Translations under genes and position numbers: made by a program
Notes under the pieces: generated by a model
What the model was told of the DNA's origin: nothing
Seen by the model: the letters and a program-made list of their open reading frames with translations, nothing else
Database searches by the model: none
Origin: Desulfobacteraceae bacterium
Lineage (GTDB): Bacteria; Desulfobacterota; Desulfobacteria; Desulfobacterales; Desulfosalsimonadaceae
Direction: 5' to 3'
Length of the DNA: 64,000 bases
NCBI GenBank assembly: GCA_011389515.1
Contig: JAABUA010000010.1
Location: 1 to 64,000, forward strand
Shown here: piece by piece, positions 18,627 through 28,055 of the stretch
How positions within the stretch are numbered: the stretch's first letter is position 1
Layout: each line of letters starts with the position of its first letter

Positions 18627-20201
18627 ATGTCAAAGACATTGTTTGACGAAAAAGACAGAAAGCAGATACAGGCGCACGGACTGACGGAAGATCAGGTAAA
18701 AAAACAAATTCAGGTTTTTGAAAGCGGCGCACCGTATGCTGACCTGGACAGGCCCTGTGTGGTAGGAGACGGCATTCACCGGCTTACCGCGGAAGAGGTA
18801 AATGAGTATGCGGCTTTCTATGAGAAAGCGGCTGCGACAGGCCGCCGCCTGACCAAGTTTGTTCCCGCTTCCGGGGCCGCCACCCGGATGTTCAAGGCGC
18901 TGCTGAAAATATCCGGCGGCCATGAGCGGGTTGAAAGAAATATTATTGCAAGGGGTGCCGCTGAAAAAGACGGTGAATATGAAGAGGTTTTGGCGTTTAT
19001 CGATAATATCGAAAAATTCGCTTTTTATGATGTTCTGGCCGAAAAGATGAAATCCGATGGCTATGACATCGTCGCCTTGCGTGAATCCGGCGATTTTACA
19101 AAGATCCTTTCATATATCCTGACGAAAAGGGGTTTGGATTATTCAAGAAAGCCCAAGGGGCAGATATTGTTTCATCGCTACCCTACAGGTCCGCGAACGG
19201 CATTCGGGGAACACCTGGTGGACGCGGCGTCATATGTTGCGGATGGAAAAGGGATCTGCTCATTGCATTTCACCGTTTCCCCCGAGCATGAAAACGGTTT
19301 TTCCTCTCTGCTGGAAGAAAAGGGCCCCTCCTTCGAGAAGGCATACAAGGTCCGTTTTGACGTGCGTTTTTCCCATCAGCAGCCACATACGGACACCATT
19401 GCCGTGGATATGGAAAACAGGCCTTTCCGGGACAAAGAGGGAAAACTGGTTTTCAGGCCGGGGGGGCATGGCGCGCTGATCGGCAATCTGAACGACTGTA
19501 AGGGGGATATCGTATTTATAAAGAACATCGACAACGTGGTGCCGGACACCTTTAAACCGGAAACGATTCTGTGGAAAAAGGTGCTGGCCGGATACCTGTT
19601 TCGCCTTGAAAAGGAGATTGAAACCCATCGGGAACGGATCCGCCGAAGCGAGGCCGGTCAAAATGAAATTGCATCCGCCCTTCAGTTTGTTGAAAACCAG
19701 TTGGGCGTCACTGTTTCCGAGCAGGTCAAAAACAGTTCTGCGGAGAAAATCCGGCCGTATCTTATGGACAGGCTGGACAGGCCACTCAGGGTGTGCGGAA
19801 TGGTACCGAGTTCCGGGGAAGCCGGGGGGGGGCCGTTCTGGGTAAAATCTCCGGATGGAAGCCTTTCCATGCAGATCGTGGAAAGCGCCCAGATCGATTC
19901 GGAGTCTGCATCCCAGAAGGATATTATGAAGCATTTGACGCATTTCAACCCGGTGGACATCGTGTGCAGCTTGCGGAATGAAAAAAATGAGCCGTACGAT
20001 CTGTCGCGATTTGTTGATACAAAAGCGGTTTTCATCTCCCGCAAGTCCAAGGACGGACGCGAATTGAAAGCCCTGGAGCATCCCGGCTTGTGGAACGGCG
20101 CCATGGCTTACTGGAATACGGTTTTCATTGAAGTTCCGTTAATTACTTTCAATCCGGTCAAAACGGTAAACGATCTTTTGCGGCGCACCCACCAAGGATA
20201 G
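18627..20201 (+). CDS. DUF4301-like protein
   Basis: 524 residues from the ATG at 18627, with GGAGAAGAA upstream. The sequence resembles DUF4301, found in Bacteroidetes and some Desulfobacterota. Typical stretches are LTEDQVKKQIQVFESG near the N-terminus, KFVPASGAATRMFKAL (about 75-90), a Gly-rich GGHGALIGNLND (about 280) and IFIEVPLxTFNPVKTV-like sequence at the C-terminus. The SGAATRMFK loop is reminiscent of the nucleotide-binding loop of sugar nucleotidyltransferases, but the reaction is not established. No signal peptide, so cytoplasmic. It is followed 32 bases on by the APH/P-loop kinase gene at 20234, suggesting co-transcription. Confidence 0.65.
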   Translation: MSKTLFDEKDRKQIQAHGLTEDQVKKQIQVFESGAPYADLDRPCVVGDGIHRLTAEEVNEYAAFYEKAAATGRRLTKFVPASGAATRMFKALLKISGGHERVERNIIARGAAEKDGEYEEVLAFIDNIEKFAFYDVLAEKMKSDGYDIVALRESGDFTKILSYILTKRGLDYSRKPKGQILFHRYPTGPRTAFGEHLVDAASYVADGKGICSLHFTVSPEHENGFSSLLEEKGPSFEKAYKVRFDVRFSHQQPHTDTIAVDMENRPFRDKEGKLVFRPGGHGALIGNLNDCKGDIVFIKNIDNVVPDTFKPETILWKKVLAGYLFRLEKEIETHRERIRRSEAGQNEIASALQFVENQLGVTVSEQVKNSSAEKIRPYLMDRLDRPLRVCGMVPSSGEAGGGPFWVKSPDGSLSMQIVESAQIDSESASQKDIMKHLTHFNPVDIVCSLRNEKNEPYDLSRFVDTKAVFISRKSKDGRELKALEHPGLWNGAMAYWNTVFIEVPLITFNPVKTVNDLLRRTHQG

Positions 20202-20233
20202 CTTTTTTACGCGTAGCTTATCATGGAATCATA

Positions 20234-21841
20234 ATGTCAGGCGATCCTTCCTCCGAACTGTTCAAACAAATGCAGGACCCGGATTTTTATCCGCATCCGG
20301 CAGACACCGTTGAGATCCGGGAAACCCATATTTCCAGGGTGTTTCTCGCCGGTGAATGTGTGTATAAAATCAAAAAACCCCTCGACCTGGAATTTCTGGA
20401 TTTTGCAAGTCTTGAAAACCGCAAATATTTCTGCCAGCAGGAAGTGTCGTTAAATCGCCGGCTGACTCAAAATGTTTACCTGGGCGTGATTCCCATTACG
20501 TTTGACGGCCGCGCATATCATCTGGAGGGCGAGGGCGCTGTGGTGGAATATGCCGTAAAAATGCGCCGGCTTCCGGACAATTGCACCATGGCGCGCCTTC
20601 TGGAGATCGATGAAATTCATCCGCAGGAAATCAGCGAGCTGGCGAATGTGCTGGTAAAATTTTACGACCGGCCGGAAAATAAGGATCAGGCGGATCGTTT
20701 CGGTACCTGGGAGGTTATTTCCGCCAATTGCGATGAAAATTTCGCACAGACCGCCCGGTTTGCCGGAAAATTATTTGACGCAGACGCTTTTACAATTGTC
20801 CGTGCAGCCATGAAGGCATTTCTGCAGCGAAGAAAACCCCTGTTTGACAAGCGGGCCGTATCTGAAAAAATTCAGGACTGCCACGGTGATCTTCGGACCG
20901 ACCATATCTACTTTGTTGATGATGGCATACAGATCATTGACTGCGTTGAATTCAACCCCTCTCTCCGCTACGGGGATGTTGTTTCGGACCTTGCCTTTCT
21001 GGCAATGGATCTGGACAGTCGGGATCAGGCCGACACGGCAAATCATCTGCTTGCCGAATACGTCCGGCGAACAGGGGACGCAGATCTGTTCGCCCTGGTT
21101 GATTTTTATAAATGCTACCGTGCCATGGTGAGATTCAAGGTGAACTGCATCCGGGCAATGGAAGAAGATGTGACCAGGCCGGAAAAAGAACGCCTGCGTT
21201 CTGAAATTGAAAAGTACCTGAGTCTTGCCTGTGACTACGCCAGGCGGTTCACCCGTCCCGTTCTCTGGATAATATGCGGTTTGCCGGCATCCGGTAAAAG
21301 CACCATTGCCGAAAAACTGGGAGAAGTTTTTCAGATCCCTGTATTTCGATCGGATATGATCCGTAAGCAAAATTTTGCATCCCCGGACGCGGACCTTTCC
21401 CATCTTGCCTTCGAAGACGGCATCTATGCAAAAGGAGTGACCGCCCTTACCTATGGCCGCATGCTGCTTTTGGCGCAGGAAGCCATCGAAAAAGGCAGTT
21501 CCGTTGTGCTGGACGCCACCTTCGGCGTGAGGCATTATCGCCGGGAAGCCCTGCGCCTGGCGGCGGACATGGACGCCAATATTTTTTTTGTGGAATGCAC
21601 CGCCCCGGAGGTGCTGCGCAAAGAGCGTCTTGCAGCCAGAAAGACCGGGTCTTCGCTTTCCGATGCCCGGCTTGCCCATTTTGATGCCTTTCGCAAAAGC
21701 TTTGAGCCGTTGGAGGAAATCCATTCGAACCAGCATATCATCGTGAATACCGATACGTCCATCGACGAGTGCATGGGAAGGATTCTCTATGATGAATACA
21801 TTGCGCTTCCCAAAAAACACGCAAATTTCGGACCATTTTGA
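20234..21841 (+). CDS. Bifunctional APH-like / P-loop kinase protein
   Basis: 535 residues. The first 340 resemble aminoglycoside-phosphotransferase-like kinases: YKIKKPLDLEFLDF for the ATP lysine, CHGDLRTDHIYF for the catalytic loop, and IIDCVEFNPSLRYGDVVSDL for metal binding. Residues about 345-535 are a separate P-loop kinase with Walker A CGLPASGKSTIAE near 347-359, like the COG0645 family. Such two-domain proteins are widespread and their substrate is unknown; drug resistance should not be assumed. It follows the DUF4301-like gene closely on the same strand. Confidence 0.82.
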   Translation: MSGDPSSELFKQMQDPDFYPHPADTVEIRETHISRVFLAGECVYKIKKPLDLEFLDFASLENRKYFCQQEVSLNRRLTQNVYLGVIPITFDGRAYHLEGEGAVVEYAVKMRRLPDNCTMARLLEIDEIHPQEISELANVLVKFYDRPENKDQADRFGTWEVISANCDENFAQTARFAGKLFDADAFTIVRAAMKAFLQRRKPLFDKRAVSEKIQDCHGDLRTDHIYFVDDGIQIIDCVEFNPSLRYGDVVSDLAFLAMDLDSRDQADTANHLLAEYVRRTGDADLFALVDFYKCYRAMVRFKVNCIRAMEEDVTRPEKERLRSEIEKYLSLACDYARRFTRPVLWIICGLPASGKSTIAEKLGEVFQIPVFRSDMIRKQNFASPDADLSHLAFEDGIYAKGVTALTYGRMLLLAQEAIEKGSSVVLDATFGVRHYRREALRLAADMDANIFFVECTAPEVLRKERLAARKTGSSLSDARLAHFDAFRKSFEPLEEIHSNQHIIVNTDTSIDECMGRILYDEYIALPKKHANFGPF

Positions 21842-22158
21842 TGGAAAGGAGAAAACTTGGTCACGTATTCATCAAAGACCGGGCTTTATAATCAACTACA
21901 ACCGAGCGTTTTTTCTCTTTCTTAAAGCCATCCGGGATCATGTCGTCCGATTCAGGACGGCATGAGACCCAATTCTTTTTTTTAAGCAAATGCTATTTTT
22001 GCTTTATTGTTATCTACATGTCTGATAATTGAGGAATCATGCTTGATTGCAAACGTAGTATTTCTTTTTTTTTGTTTCAACCGTCTGCTTTTTCGTAGAG
22101 GAATACACCGAATGGCAGCGTTTCAAAAAAACAAAGGTCCTGATCTCGAGATGAAACC
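21842..22158 (+). other. Intergenic region with possible terminator hairpin
   Basis: A 10-bp stem CATGTCGTCC/GGACGGCATG with a 6-base loop lies at 21939-21964. A run of eight T begins a dozen bases later (about 21976), too far for a textbook intrinsic terminator but in the right place to end the 18627-21841 transcript. Nothing else is recognisable before the kinase start at 22159. Confidence 0.4.
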
Positions 22159-25086
22159 ATGAGCAGCTCCCTGAACAACTCGCTACCCCTCTATAATAGT
22201 CGAATACTCAAAGTTTTTTTGGGGTACATTCAGAAAGATTTCCCTGATATCAGCCCGGATGCGGTTCTCAAGGAAGCACAGATTGAAAGCTACGAGATCG
22301 AGGATCCGGCTCACTGGTTTACGCAGGAACAGGTCGATCGTTTTTACGATGCCGCTCTCAAGCTGACAGGAGAACCAAAGATCGCCCGTTATGCAGGTCG
22401 CTTTGCTTCTTCTGAAGCTCTGGGCGCGATAAAGCAATACATATTGGGTTTAATGACCCCTTCAACGATCTATCAGCAAATGGAAAAGGTGTCCCCGCTG
22501 TTCAGCCGCGGTGCAAATATCAAAACCCAGAAAATCAAGTCCAACGTCTTTGAAATTATTGCGACGCCTACGCCGGGAATCGTCGAAAAGCCCTATCAAT
22601 GTGAAAATCGATCGGGCTTCTTTGAAGCGGTGACCAAGCTGTTTACGGATAAGTACGCAAACATCGAACATAAAGAATGCATTCACAAAGGCGATTCGTG
22701 CTGCCGTTACATCATTTCCTGGCACTTCTCGAGGCTTCATTTCTGGAAGCGGATACGCAACTATTTTTTTATTGGCAGCATTGTAACCTGCGGGGTTCTT
22801 TTTTTTATTCTGCCGATGCAATTCTGGACGATTGCCGTGCTGATAGCCATTTTTTTTGCGGTATTGACCGGCTACAATTTTGAAAGGCTGGAAAACAAGG
22901 CGCTTCTCAAAACAATCGAAAACCAGAAAGAAGCGGCCCAGGACCATTTGCTTGAAAGCAACATGCGTTATAACAGTGCCCTTTTGATGCAGGAAATCGG
23001 CCATGCAACATCAACCATCCGGGATGTCGATCGGATTATCAAGACAGTGGCCGGCGTGATGGAAAGACGTCTTGGTTTTGATCGAGGCATGATCATGCTG
23101 ACGAACAAGCAGGAAACAAAGCTTATTTATAAAGGCGGATATGGGCACACCAGCGACCAGGAAAAATTACTGAGAAGCATTGAATTTCACATTAACAAAC
23201 CCGATTCCAAAGGGCTTTTTGTCATCGCATTGAGAAAGCGAAAACCGTTTCTCATCAAAAATCTGAATGATATTGAAAATACATTTTCTCAAAAAAGCCT
23301 GGAGTTTGCAAAGGAGTTGGGCGGCGAGTCGCTCATCTGTGTTCCGATTGTATATGAGAAAAAATCCCTTGGCATCCTGGCGGTCGACAACAGCAGATCC
23401 AAAATGGATTTACGGCAAAGCGACATGAACCTGCTGATGGGTGTTGCCTCGGAAACAGCCATCAGCATTGTCAATGCACTTTCCTTCGAAAAAATCCGAG
23501 AAAGTGAGGCGCGCTACCGCCTTTTGTCGGACAATATTTCTGACATCATCTGGGTGCTGGACCTGTCTGCAGTACACTTTTCGTACGTCAGTCCTTCAAT
23601 TGAAAATATATTGGGGTATACACCCGAAGAATTCATCGGTTTGCGTCCGGAACAAATTTTCCCCCCCCAGTCGTTGCGGCTGGCAACCGCATTAATAAAA
23701 GAAGAGATCGAAAAAGACAAATCCGGCTCGGCCGACCTGAATCGTTCCAAAACCATCGAATTGAAACAATACTGTAAAGATGGAGAAGTCATATGGCTTG
23801 AGATCACCGCAAAATTCATCAGGGGAAAAGACAATCTCCCCAATAGTGTTTTAGGGGTTTCCCGTGATATTACCGAAAGGAAAAAGGCCGAAGAGGAAAA
23901 AAAACAGCTGGAAGCAAAACTCCAGCAAGCGCAGAAAATGGAAGCCGTAGGCACTCTGGCTGGCGGTATTGCGCATGATTTCAACAATATTCTGTCTGTG
24001 GTTATCGGCTATACGGAATTGGGAATGGAAGAAGTTCTGGATAATGCGGGCCTCAAGAAAAAATTGGGAGAAGTGTTAAAAGCCGGATACCGGGCCCGGG
24101 ACCTTGTAAAGCAGATTCTCGCGTTCAGCCGTCAGACAGAAAATAAATTGGAAACAATACGGGTCAAGTTGATCATCAGTGAAGCGCTCAAACTGCTCAG
24201 GGCATCCATGCCCAGCACCATTGAAATCCGGCATAATCTAATGAGTGATTCCATGGTATTGGGTGACCCAACCCAGATTCATCAGATATTGATGAATCTT
24301 TGCACCAACGCGCAGCACGCAATGAGTGAATCCGGGGGGGTTCTCGATGTCAGCCTGAAGGATGTCACCCTTGACGAAGCCTTTTCAAACAAAAATCCGG
24401 ATACGATGCCGGGCCGATTTGTCTGCCTGTCGGTCAGCGATACCGGTCACGGGATTCCTGAAGAAATGATACAGCGGCTGTATGAACCTTTTTTTACTAC
24501 CAAGGGGCCGGACGAGGGAACCGGACTGGGCCTTTCTGTAGTGCATGGCATCGTGAAAAGCCATGGCGGGGCAATCACTGTTCAAAGCAAACTTGGGGAC
24601 GGGTCTACGTTTGCTGTTTTTCTTCCGGTAGCTGAAAAACAGATTCTGCCGCAGAATGCGATCAGGCAGAAGATACCGACGGGAAATGAGCGGGTCTTGT
24701 TCGTTGATGACGAAAAAAGCATTATGGATTTAGGCCGCCAGGTCCTTACGCAGTTGGGATATCAAGTATCCGCCTTGACCAGCAGTCTTGAGGCTCTTGA
24801 ATGTTTCAAAGCGGATCCGAACAGATTTGACCTGGTTATAACGGATATGACCATGCCCCGGATGACAGGGGTCAAGCTGGCCCAGGAATTATTGCATATA
24901 CGGCCGGATATCCCAGTTATACTGTGCACGGGGTTCAGTCAGTCCATAAGTGAAGATCAGGCGTTAAAAGTAGGAATCCGTGCCTTTATCATGAAACCCA
25001 TCAGCATAGAGGAAATCGCCGGGACCATCCGACATGTTTTAGAAGGCCCGGAAAGTACAACTACCGTAACAGATAAAAGCCGATAA
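22159..25086 (+). CDS. Hybrid sensor kinase: V4R-like sensor, TM, GAF, PAS, HisKA, HATPase, REC
   Basis: 975 residues. The first 190 form a soluble sensor with a CIHKGDSCCRYIISW ending, reminiscent of V4R/heme-NO-binding-associated domains; the Cys cluster may hold a metal. Two membrane helices follow (about 195-235), then GAF (about 280-430), PAS (about 450-570), HisKA with His near 606 in GGIAHDFNNIL, an HATPase (DTGHGIP, PFFTTKG) and a C-terminal receiver with Asp near 894 in LVITDMTMPRM and the KP motif IMKPIS. Phosphate could pass to the receiver and then to an unseen phosphotransfer protein. The 3' end overlaps the convergent PilZ gene by 26 bases. Confidence 0.88.
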   Translation: MSSSLNNSLPLYNSRILKVFLGYIQKDFPDISPDAVLKEAQIESYEIEDPAHWFTQEQVDRFYDAALKLTGEPKIARYAGRFASSEALGAIKQYILGLMTPSTIYQQMEKVSPLFSRGANIKTQKIKSNVFEIIATPTPGIVEKPYQCENRSGFFEAVTKLFTDKYANIEHKECIHKGDSCCRYIISWHFSRLHFWKRIRNYFFIGSIVTCGVLFFILPMQFWTIAVLIAIFFAVLTGYNFERLENKALLKTIENQKEAAQDHLLESNMRYNSALLMQEIGHATSTIRDVDRIIKTVAGVMERRLGFDRGMIMLTNKQETKLIYKGGYGHTSDQEKLLRSIEFHINKPDSKGLFVIALRKRKPFLIKNLNDIENTFSQKSLEFAKELGGESLICVPIVYEKKSLGILAVDNSRSKMDLRQSDMNLLMGVASETAISIVNALSFEKIRESEARYRLLSDNISDIIWVLDLSAVHFSYVSPSIENILGYTPEEFIGLRPEQIFPPQSLRLATALIKEEIEKDKSGSADLNRSKTIELKQYCKDGEVIWLEITAKFIRGKDNLPNSVLGVSRDITERKKAEEEKKQLEAKLQQAQKMEAVGTLAGGIAHDFNNILSVVIGYTELGMEEVLDNAGLKKKLGEVLKAGYRARDLVKQILAFSRQTENKLETIRVKLIISEALKLLRASMPSTIEIRHNLMSDSMVLGDPTQIHQILMNLCTNAQHAMSESGGVLDVSLKDVTLDEAFSNKNPDTMPGRFVCLSVSDTGHGIPEEMIQRLYEPFFTTKGPDEGTGLGLSVVHGIVKSHGGAITVQSKLGDGSTFAVFLPVAEKQILPQNAIRQKIPTGNERVLFVDDEKSIMDLGRQVLTQLGYQVSALTSSLEALECFKADPNRFDLVITDMTMPRMTGVKLAQELLHIRPDIPVILCTGFSQSISEDQALKVGIRAFIMKPISIEEIAGTIRHVLEGPESTTTVTDKSR

Positions 25087-25534
25087 CGTTGTCCGTGTCA
25101 GATGCCCGGTGGAAAATTGCCCCCACGTAGGGCGGTTGAATGTATCGTATTTCCACATTCCTTTCCACCCGGGTTTGATTTTTGTCATCGAGCGTAAACA
25201 TGATATTGAGGAAGCATCCCACATAGAATGAAGGGGGAATATTTTCGAATATCATTTGCAAGCCGCTTCGCGACAGGTCATTGACCGTCATAAATCCCGA
25301 AACCCCCGGTTTTTCATCTTTTGAGATAACCGTATAAAATCCCGGCAGCTCCGTTTTTTTTCGGTAATGTCGCCGGTATTCCAGCTGAATGCCCGAGATG
25401 CTTCCACAAGAACATTTTATCCGCACATGAATATGCCCCTTAAAACGGGATACGTCCAGGTTTTTGGTTTTTTTGCATTTTGGGCAGGAAATGCTCACTG
25501 TGTTGTCAGGTTCTACAAAAAATTTTGCCATCAT
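25061..25534 (-). CDS. Zinc ribbon-PilZ protein
   Basis: 157 residues. The N-terminal 45 form a zinc ribbon: CPKC near residue 18 and CSCG near 42, separated by a basic KGHIHVRIK segment. The rest (about 60-157) is a PilZ-like barrel with VNDLSRSGLQMIFE matching the (D/N)xSxxG motif and RRHYRKK as a possible arginine motif. PilZ domains bind c-di-GMP; the RxxxR is imperfect, so binding is likely but not certain. Its zinc ribbon is clearly related to the one at the C-terminus of the PilZ protein at 28056, where the domain order is reversed. The stop lies inside the 3' end of the kinase gene on the other strand. Confidence 0.78.
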   Translation of the reverse strand: MMAKFFVEPDNTVSISCPKCKKTKNLDVSRFKGHIHVRIKCSCGSISGIQLEYRRHYRKKTELPGFYTVISKDEKPGVSGFMTVNDLSRSGLQMIFENIPPSFYVGCFLNIMFTLDDKNQTRVERNVEIRYIQPPYVGAIFHRASDTDNVIGFYLLR

Positions 25535-25665
25535 TTACACCAAGAATAAGCGTGTTTCTATTCATCCTGTTTCCCTTGGGTATAAAGCCCTTGGGGAGTA
25601 GTAACAATTAAATTCTATCCGGTTTTAAAAGCAGCAATTTTTATGCCACAATATATTTGATTGAA

Positions 25666-25880
25666 TTAGAACCCACCTCAAAATTGTTTTTCGGCCCAAT
25701 CTTTTTGCTGGATAATCGAAATCGAAATCGTAATCGAAAGAAAAGAATAGGTCACTTGGACACGAAAAGCTTTATGACTGCCGTATTTCAAAAGGAAGAT
25801 GTCGTGTTCTGTAGATTTGAGGAAACCGATTTCGATAGCGATTTCGATTTCGGAAAAACGAAATTCAAACAAGCGCATGA
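25666..25880. repeat. R3 element, copy lacking its right terminus
   Basis: It begins TTAGAACCCACCTCAA (one mismatch to the left terminus at 13305) and continues through the same interior: ATCGAA-type units, GATGTCGTGTTCTGTAGATT, GAAACCGATTTCG and AAATTCAAACAAGCG. It then stops matching, and no TTGAGATGGGTTCTAA end is present. No R2 insertion is present, so this copy shows the uninterrupted state at that junction. It lies in the gap 25535-26116, which otherwise holds only a possible promoter. Confidence 0.75.
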
Positions 25881-26019
25881 ACCGACAGTAATCTGCCCAT
25901 TTGTATGATTTTTTAATATAGTATGATAAAATCATACAAAATCAGACGCCTTGATGAATCCCCGGCAATCAACATCTGCGGAAAGAAGCATAGAAGCATC
26001 ATCAAACGGGTATTGTCTG

Positions 26020-26048
26020 TTGACAAAAATTCCTGAACCGTGTTTATT
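26020..26048 (+). promoter_or_regulatory. Possible sigma-70 promoter of the radical SAM gene
   Basis: TTGACA (26020-26025), a 17-base spacer and TTTATT (26043-26048). The -35 box is perfect and the -10 weak. It lies about 70 bases before the ATG at 26117. Confidence 0.4.
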
Positions 26049-26116
26049 CCCTTTCACAAAGGAGCCCGGCCCTTATGTACCCGATGTATGAGCCGATTGA
26101 GTAACTTTTTTGGATA

Positions 26117-27709
26117 ATGAACGATATGAAGATTGCTCTGATTGCGCCGCCGTATCCCCTTGAGGAAGCGCCTTCTCCTCCCCTGGGTATATGCTACGTG
26201 GCTGCTGCCTGTGAAAAGGCAGGGGCAGAGGTGCGGATATTCGACTACATTGTGAGAAAGTACAGCCCGGATAAATTGGAAAAGGATATCAGAGATTTCG
26301 AACCTGATGTGCTGGGAACTACGGCCGTGACCATGAATTACAGGAAAGCGGCAGAAATCCTGTGTACGGCCAAACAGATCAAGCCATCGATGATCACACT
26401 GTTCGGCGGCCCCCACGTATCGTTTGACACGGAAAACACCCTGACCGATTATCCGGAGACCGATATTGTGGTAATCGGTGAAGCCGAACAGACCTTATTT
26501 GAACTGATCCCTGTCCTTCCTGAAAGGGATCAATGGACAAACATCCGCGGCATCGCCTTCAAGGAGAACGGCGCCATCATCCGCACAGAAGCCCGGCCTC
26601 TTATGGATAACCTTGATGATCTGCCCCTGCCATCCCGTCACCTTCTTCCCATGTCCCGTTACCAGGCCCTGGGTTTTCCGGTGAGCATCATCACCAGCCG
26701 GGGCTGCCCCAACAAATGCATTTTCTGTTTGGGGCGGAAAATGGTGGGGTATAAAGTGCGTCACCGTTCGACCAGAAATGTCGTCGATGAGATTGAAAAC
26801 ATCCTGTCCTATGGCATCGACATTATCAATATTGCCGATGACCTGTTCACCGCCAGCAAAGCCAGGGTCACGGAGTTCTGCAATGAATTGGAAGCAAGGG
26901 GCCTGCGTTTCCAATGGAGCGCATTTGCCCGTGTCAACACAGTGGACCTGGCAACCCTGAAACGGATGAAAGAGGCGGGTTGCCGCGCCGTAAGTTTTGG
27001 TATTGAATCCGGAAACACCGACATGCTGGTGCGGGTCCGCAAAGGGATCACCCTTGACCAGGCGCGTGAAGCGGCGAAAGCATGCAAGCAAGCCGGAATT
27101 ATCGCTCATGCGTCCTTTATCGCCGGACTGCCCGGAGAATCCCTGGAAAGCCTCCAGGACTCGGACCATTTCAGCAAGGAGCTGGATATCCTGTACGCGT
27201 ATCATTTTCTGGCACCCTTTCCCGGCACGACGGTACGGGAGCATGCAGGGGATTATGATATTGAAATCTTGAGTGATAACTGGGATCTGTATGACGCTGA
27301 CCATGTGATTGTCCGGACCTCCCGTCTTGAGCCCCAGCAAATCAAGGATTTTGTGGATAAAGCCACAGCCGCGATTACACGCGATTGGGCCGAGCTGGAT
27401 CTTCGTTTCAGGCAAAAAACGACCAATGACAGTGAATACCTCCAGATTGCAGGTTATTACCGCATGGTGATGATTTATAAAATTCTGTCCGAAGACATGA
27501 TTGAAGAATACGCATTACAGTCTGGCGATTTTGAAGAGGCCCTTACCTCCCTTTCCGATGTCATTGCTGAAAAATGCGGTCTTGAAATTGACTTCACGCG
27601 CGATCAGCTCAGCGATCTGATCCAAAAGACCTATATCCGCTTTGAACAAAAAGAAAACATGACCCGTTTTTTCTGGTCCATCAATATTCATATGGCAGAA
27701 GCTGCCTGA
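26117..27709 (+). CDS. B12-binding radical SAM protein
   Basis: 530 residues. The N-terminal part (about 1-150) is a cobalamin-binding-like Rossmann domain with the class B pattern (ALIAPPYP, GGPHVSF, VIGEAEQTL). The radical SAM core follows, with cluster cysteines Cys197, Cys201 and Cys204 in RGCPNKCIFC and later GIESGNTDML and IAGLPGES motifs. The C-terminal 120 residues are helical and not recognised. Family members carry out methylations or ring and backbone changes on lipids, cofactors or peptides; the substrate cannot be told here. It is a single-gene unit between the repeat R3 and the PilZ riboswitch. Confidence 0.88.
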   Translation: MNDMKIALIAPPYPLEEAPSPPLGICYVAAACEKAGAEVRIFDYIVRKYSPDKLEKDIRDFEPDVLGTTAVTMNYRKAAEILCTAKQIKPSMITLFGGPHVSFDTENTLTDYPETDIVVIGEAEQTLFELIPVLPERDQWTNIRGIAFKENGAIIRTEARPLMDNLDDLPLPSRHLLPMSRYQALGFPVSIITSRGCPNKCIFCLGRKMVGYKVRHRSTRNVVDEIENILSYGIDIINIADDLFTASKARVTEFCNELEARGLRFQWSAFARVNTVDLATLKRMKEAGCRAVSFGIESGNTDMLVRVRKGITLDQAREAAKACKQAGIIAHASFIAGLPGESLESLQDSDHFSKELDILYAYHFLAPFPGTTVREHAGDYDIEILSDNWDLYDADHVIVRTSRLEPQQIKDFVDKATAAITRDWAELDLRFRQKTTNDSEYLQIAGYYRMVMIYKILSEDMIEEYALQSGDFEEALTSLSDVIAEKCGLEIDFTRDQLSDLIQKTYIRFEQKENMTRFFWSINIHMAEAA

Positions 27710-27858
27710 TTCTATTCTTCCTCTACTATTATCCCGCCTATTCGATGCAGAGCGGGGCAATTTTTGGTTCCGAAAAATCCGGGAATTTCTTCCGCCTGCC
27801 GTTTTATTGCCGCGGGTGCATTTGTTTCAAGGAAAAAAAATACAAGGAAAAAAAATAT

Positions 27859-27886
27859 TTGACACCTTATTGTTTCGCAGTATTAT
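27859..27886 (+). promoter_or_regulatory. Sigma-70 promoter of the PilZ riboswitch transcript
   Basis: TTGACA (27859-27864), a 16-base spacer and TATTAT (27881-27886). Transcription would start near 27893, just before the first conserved riboswitch bases. Confidence 0.7.
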
Positions 27887-27892
27887 GAACAT

Positions 27893-28018
27893 ACGAAAAA
27901 GCCAAACCAATTGTAAAATTGGGACGGAAAATCACGGATCTTCGCTGCGTCTGAGCTTGCTTATAATTCGATTAAGATAGCCGGATTGCCATTTCAATAG
28001 TGGCATTGCGGCTTTTTT
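27893..28018 (+). promoter_or_regulatory. GEMM-I c-di-GMP riboswitch with terminator, upstream of pilZ
   Basis: The conserved GCCAAACC is followed by a hairpin CCAATT-GTAA-AATTGG closed by a GNRA tetraloop, then GGACGGAAAATCACGGATCTT, a variable loop, AAGATAGCCGG, and an overlapping terminator (stem 27980-28012, then six T). In Vc2 numbering, position 20 is G, which favours c-di-GMP over cGAMP. Positions 21 and 46 are C and G instead of G and C, a compensatory pair change. The PilZ gene starts 38 bases later. Confidence 0.85.
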
Positions 28019-28055
28019 ATTTGTTTTTCAAATATGTATATTAAGACAGGTCGAA

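Noticed and set aside
20771-21820. 349-codon minus-strand frame opposite the APH/P-loop kinase gene
   Set aside because: Antisense shadow; Gly/His/Lys-rich composition and no ribosome-binding site.
20234-21841. Aminoglycoside-resistance gene
   Set aside because: The APH-like half belongs to a widespread fusion family with a P-loop kinase; there is no evidence of drug substrates or a resistance context.
26495-27415. 306-codon minus-strand frame opposite the radical SAM gene
   Set aside because: Antisense shadow without recognisable motifs, while the plus strand carries the CxxxCxxC core.
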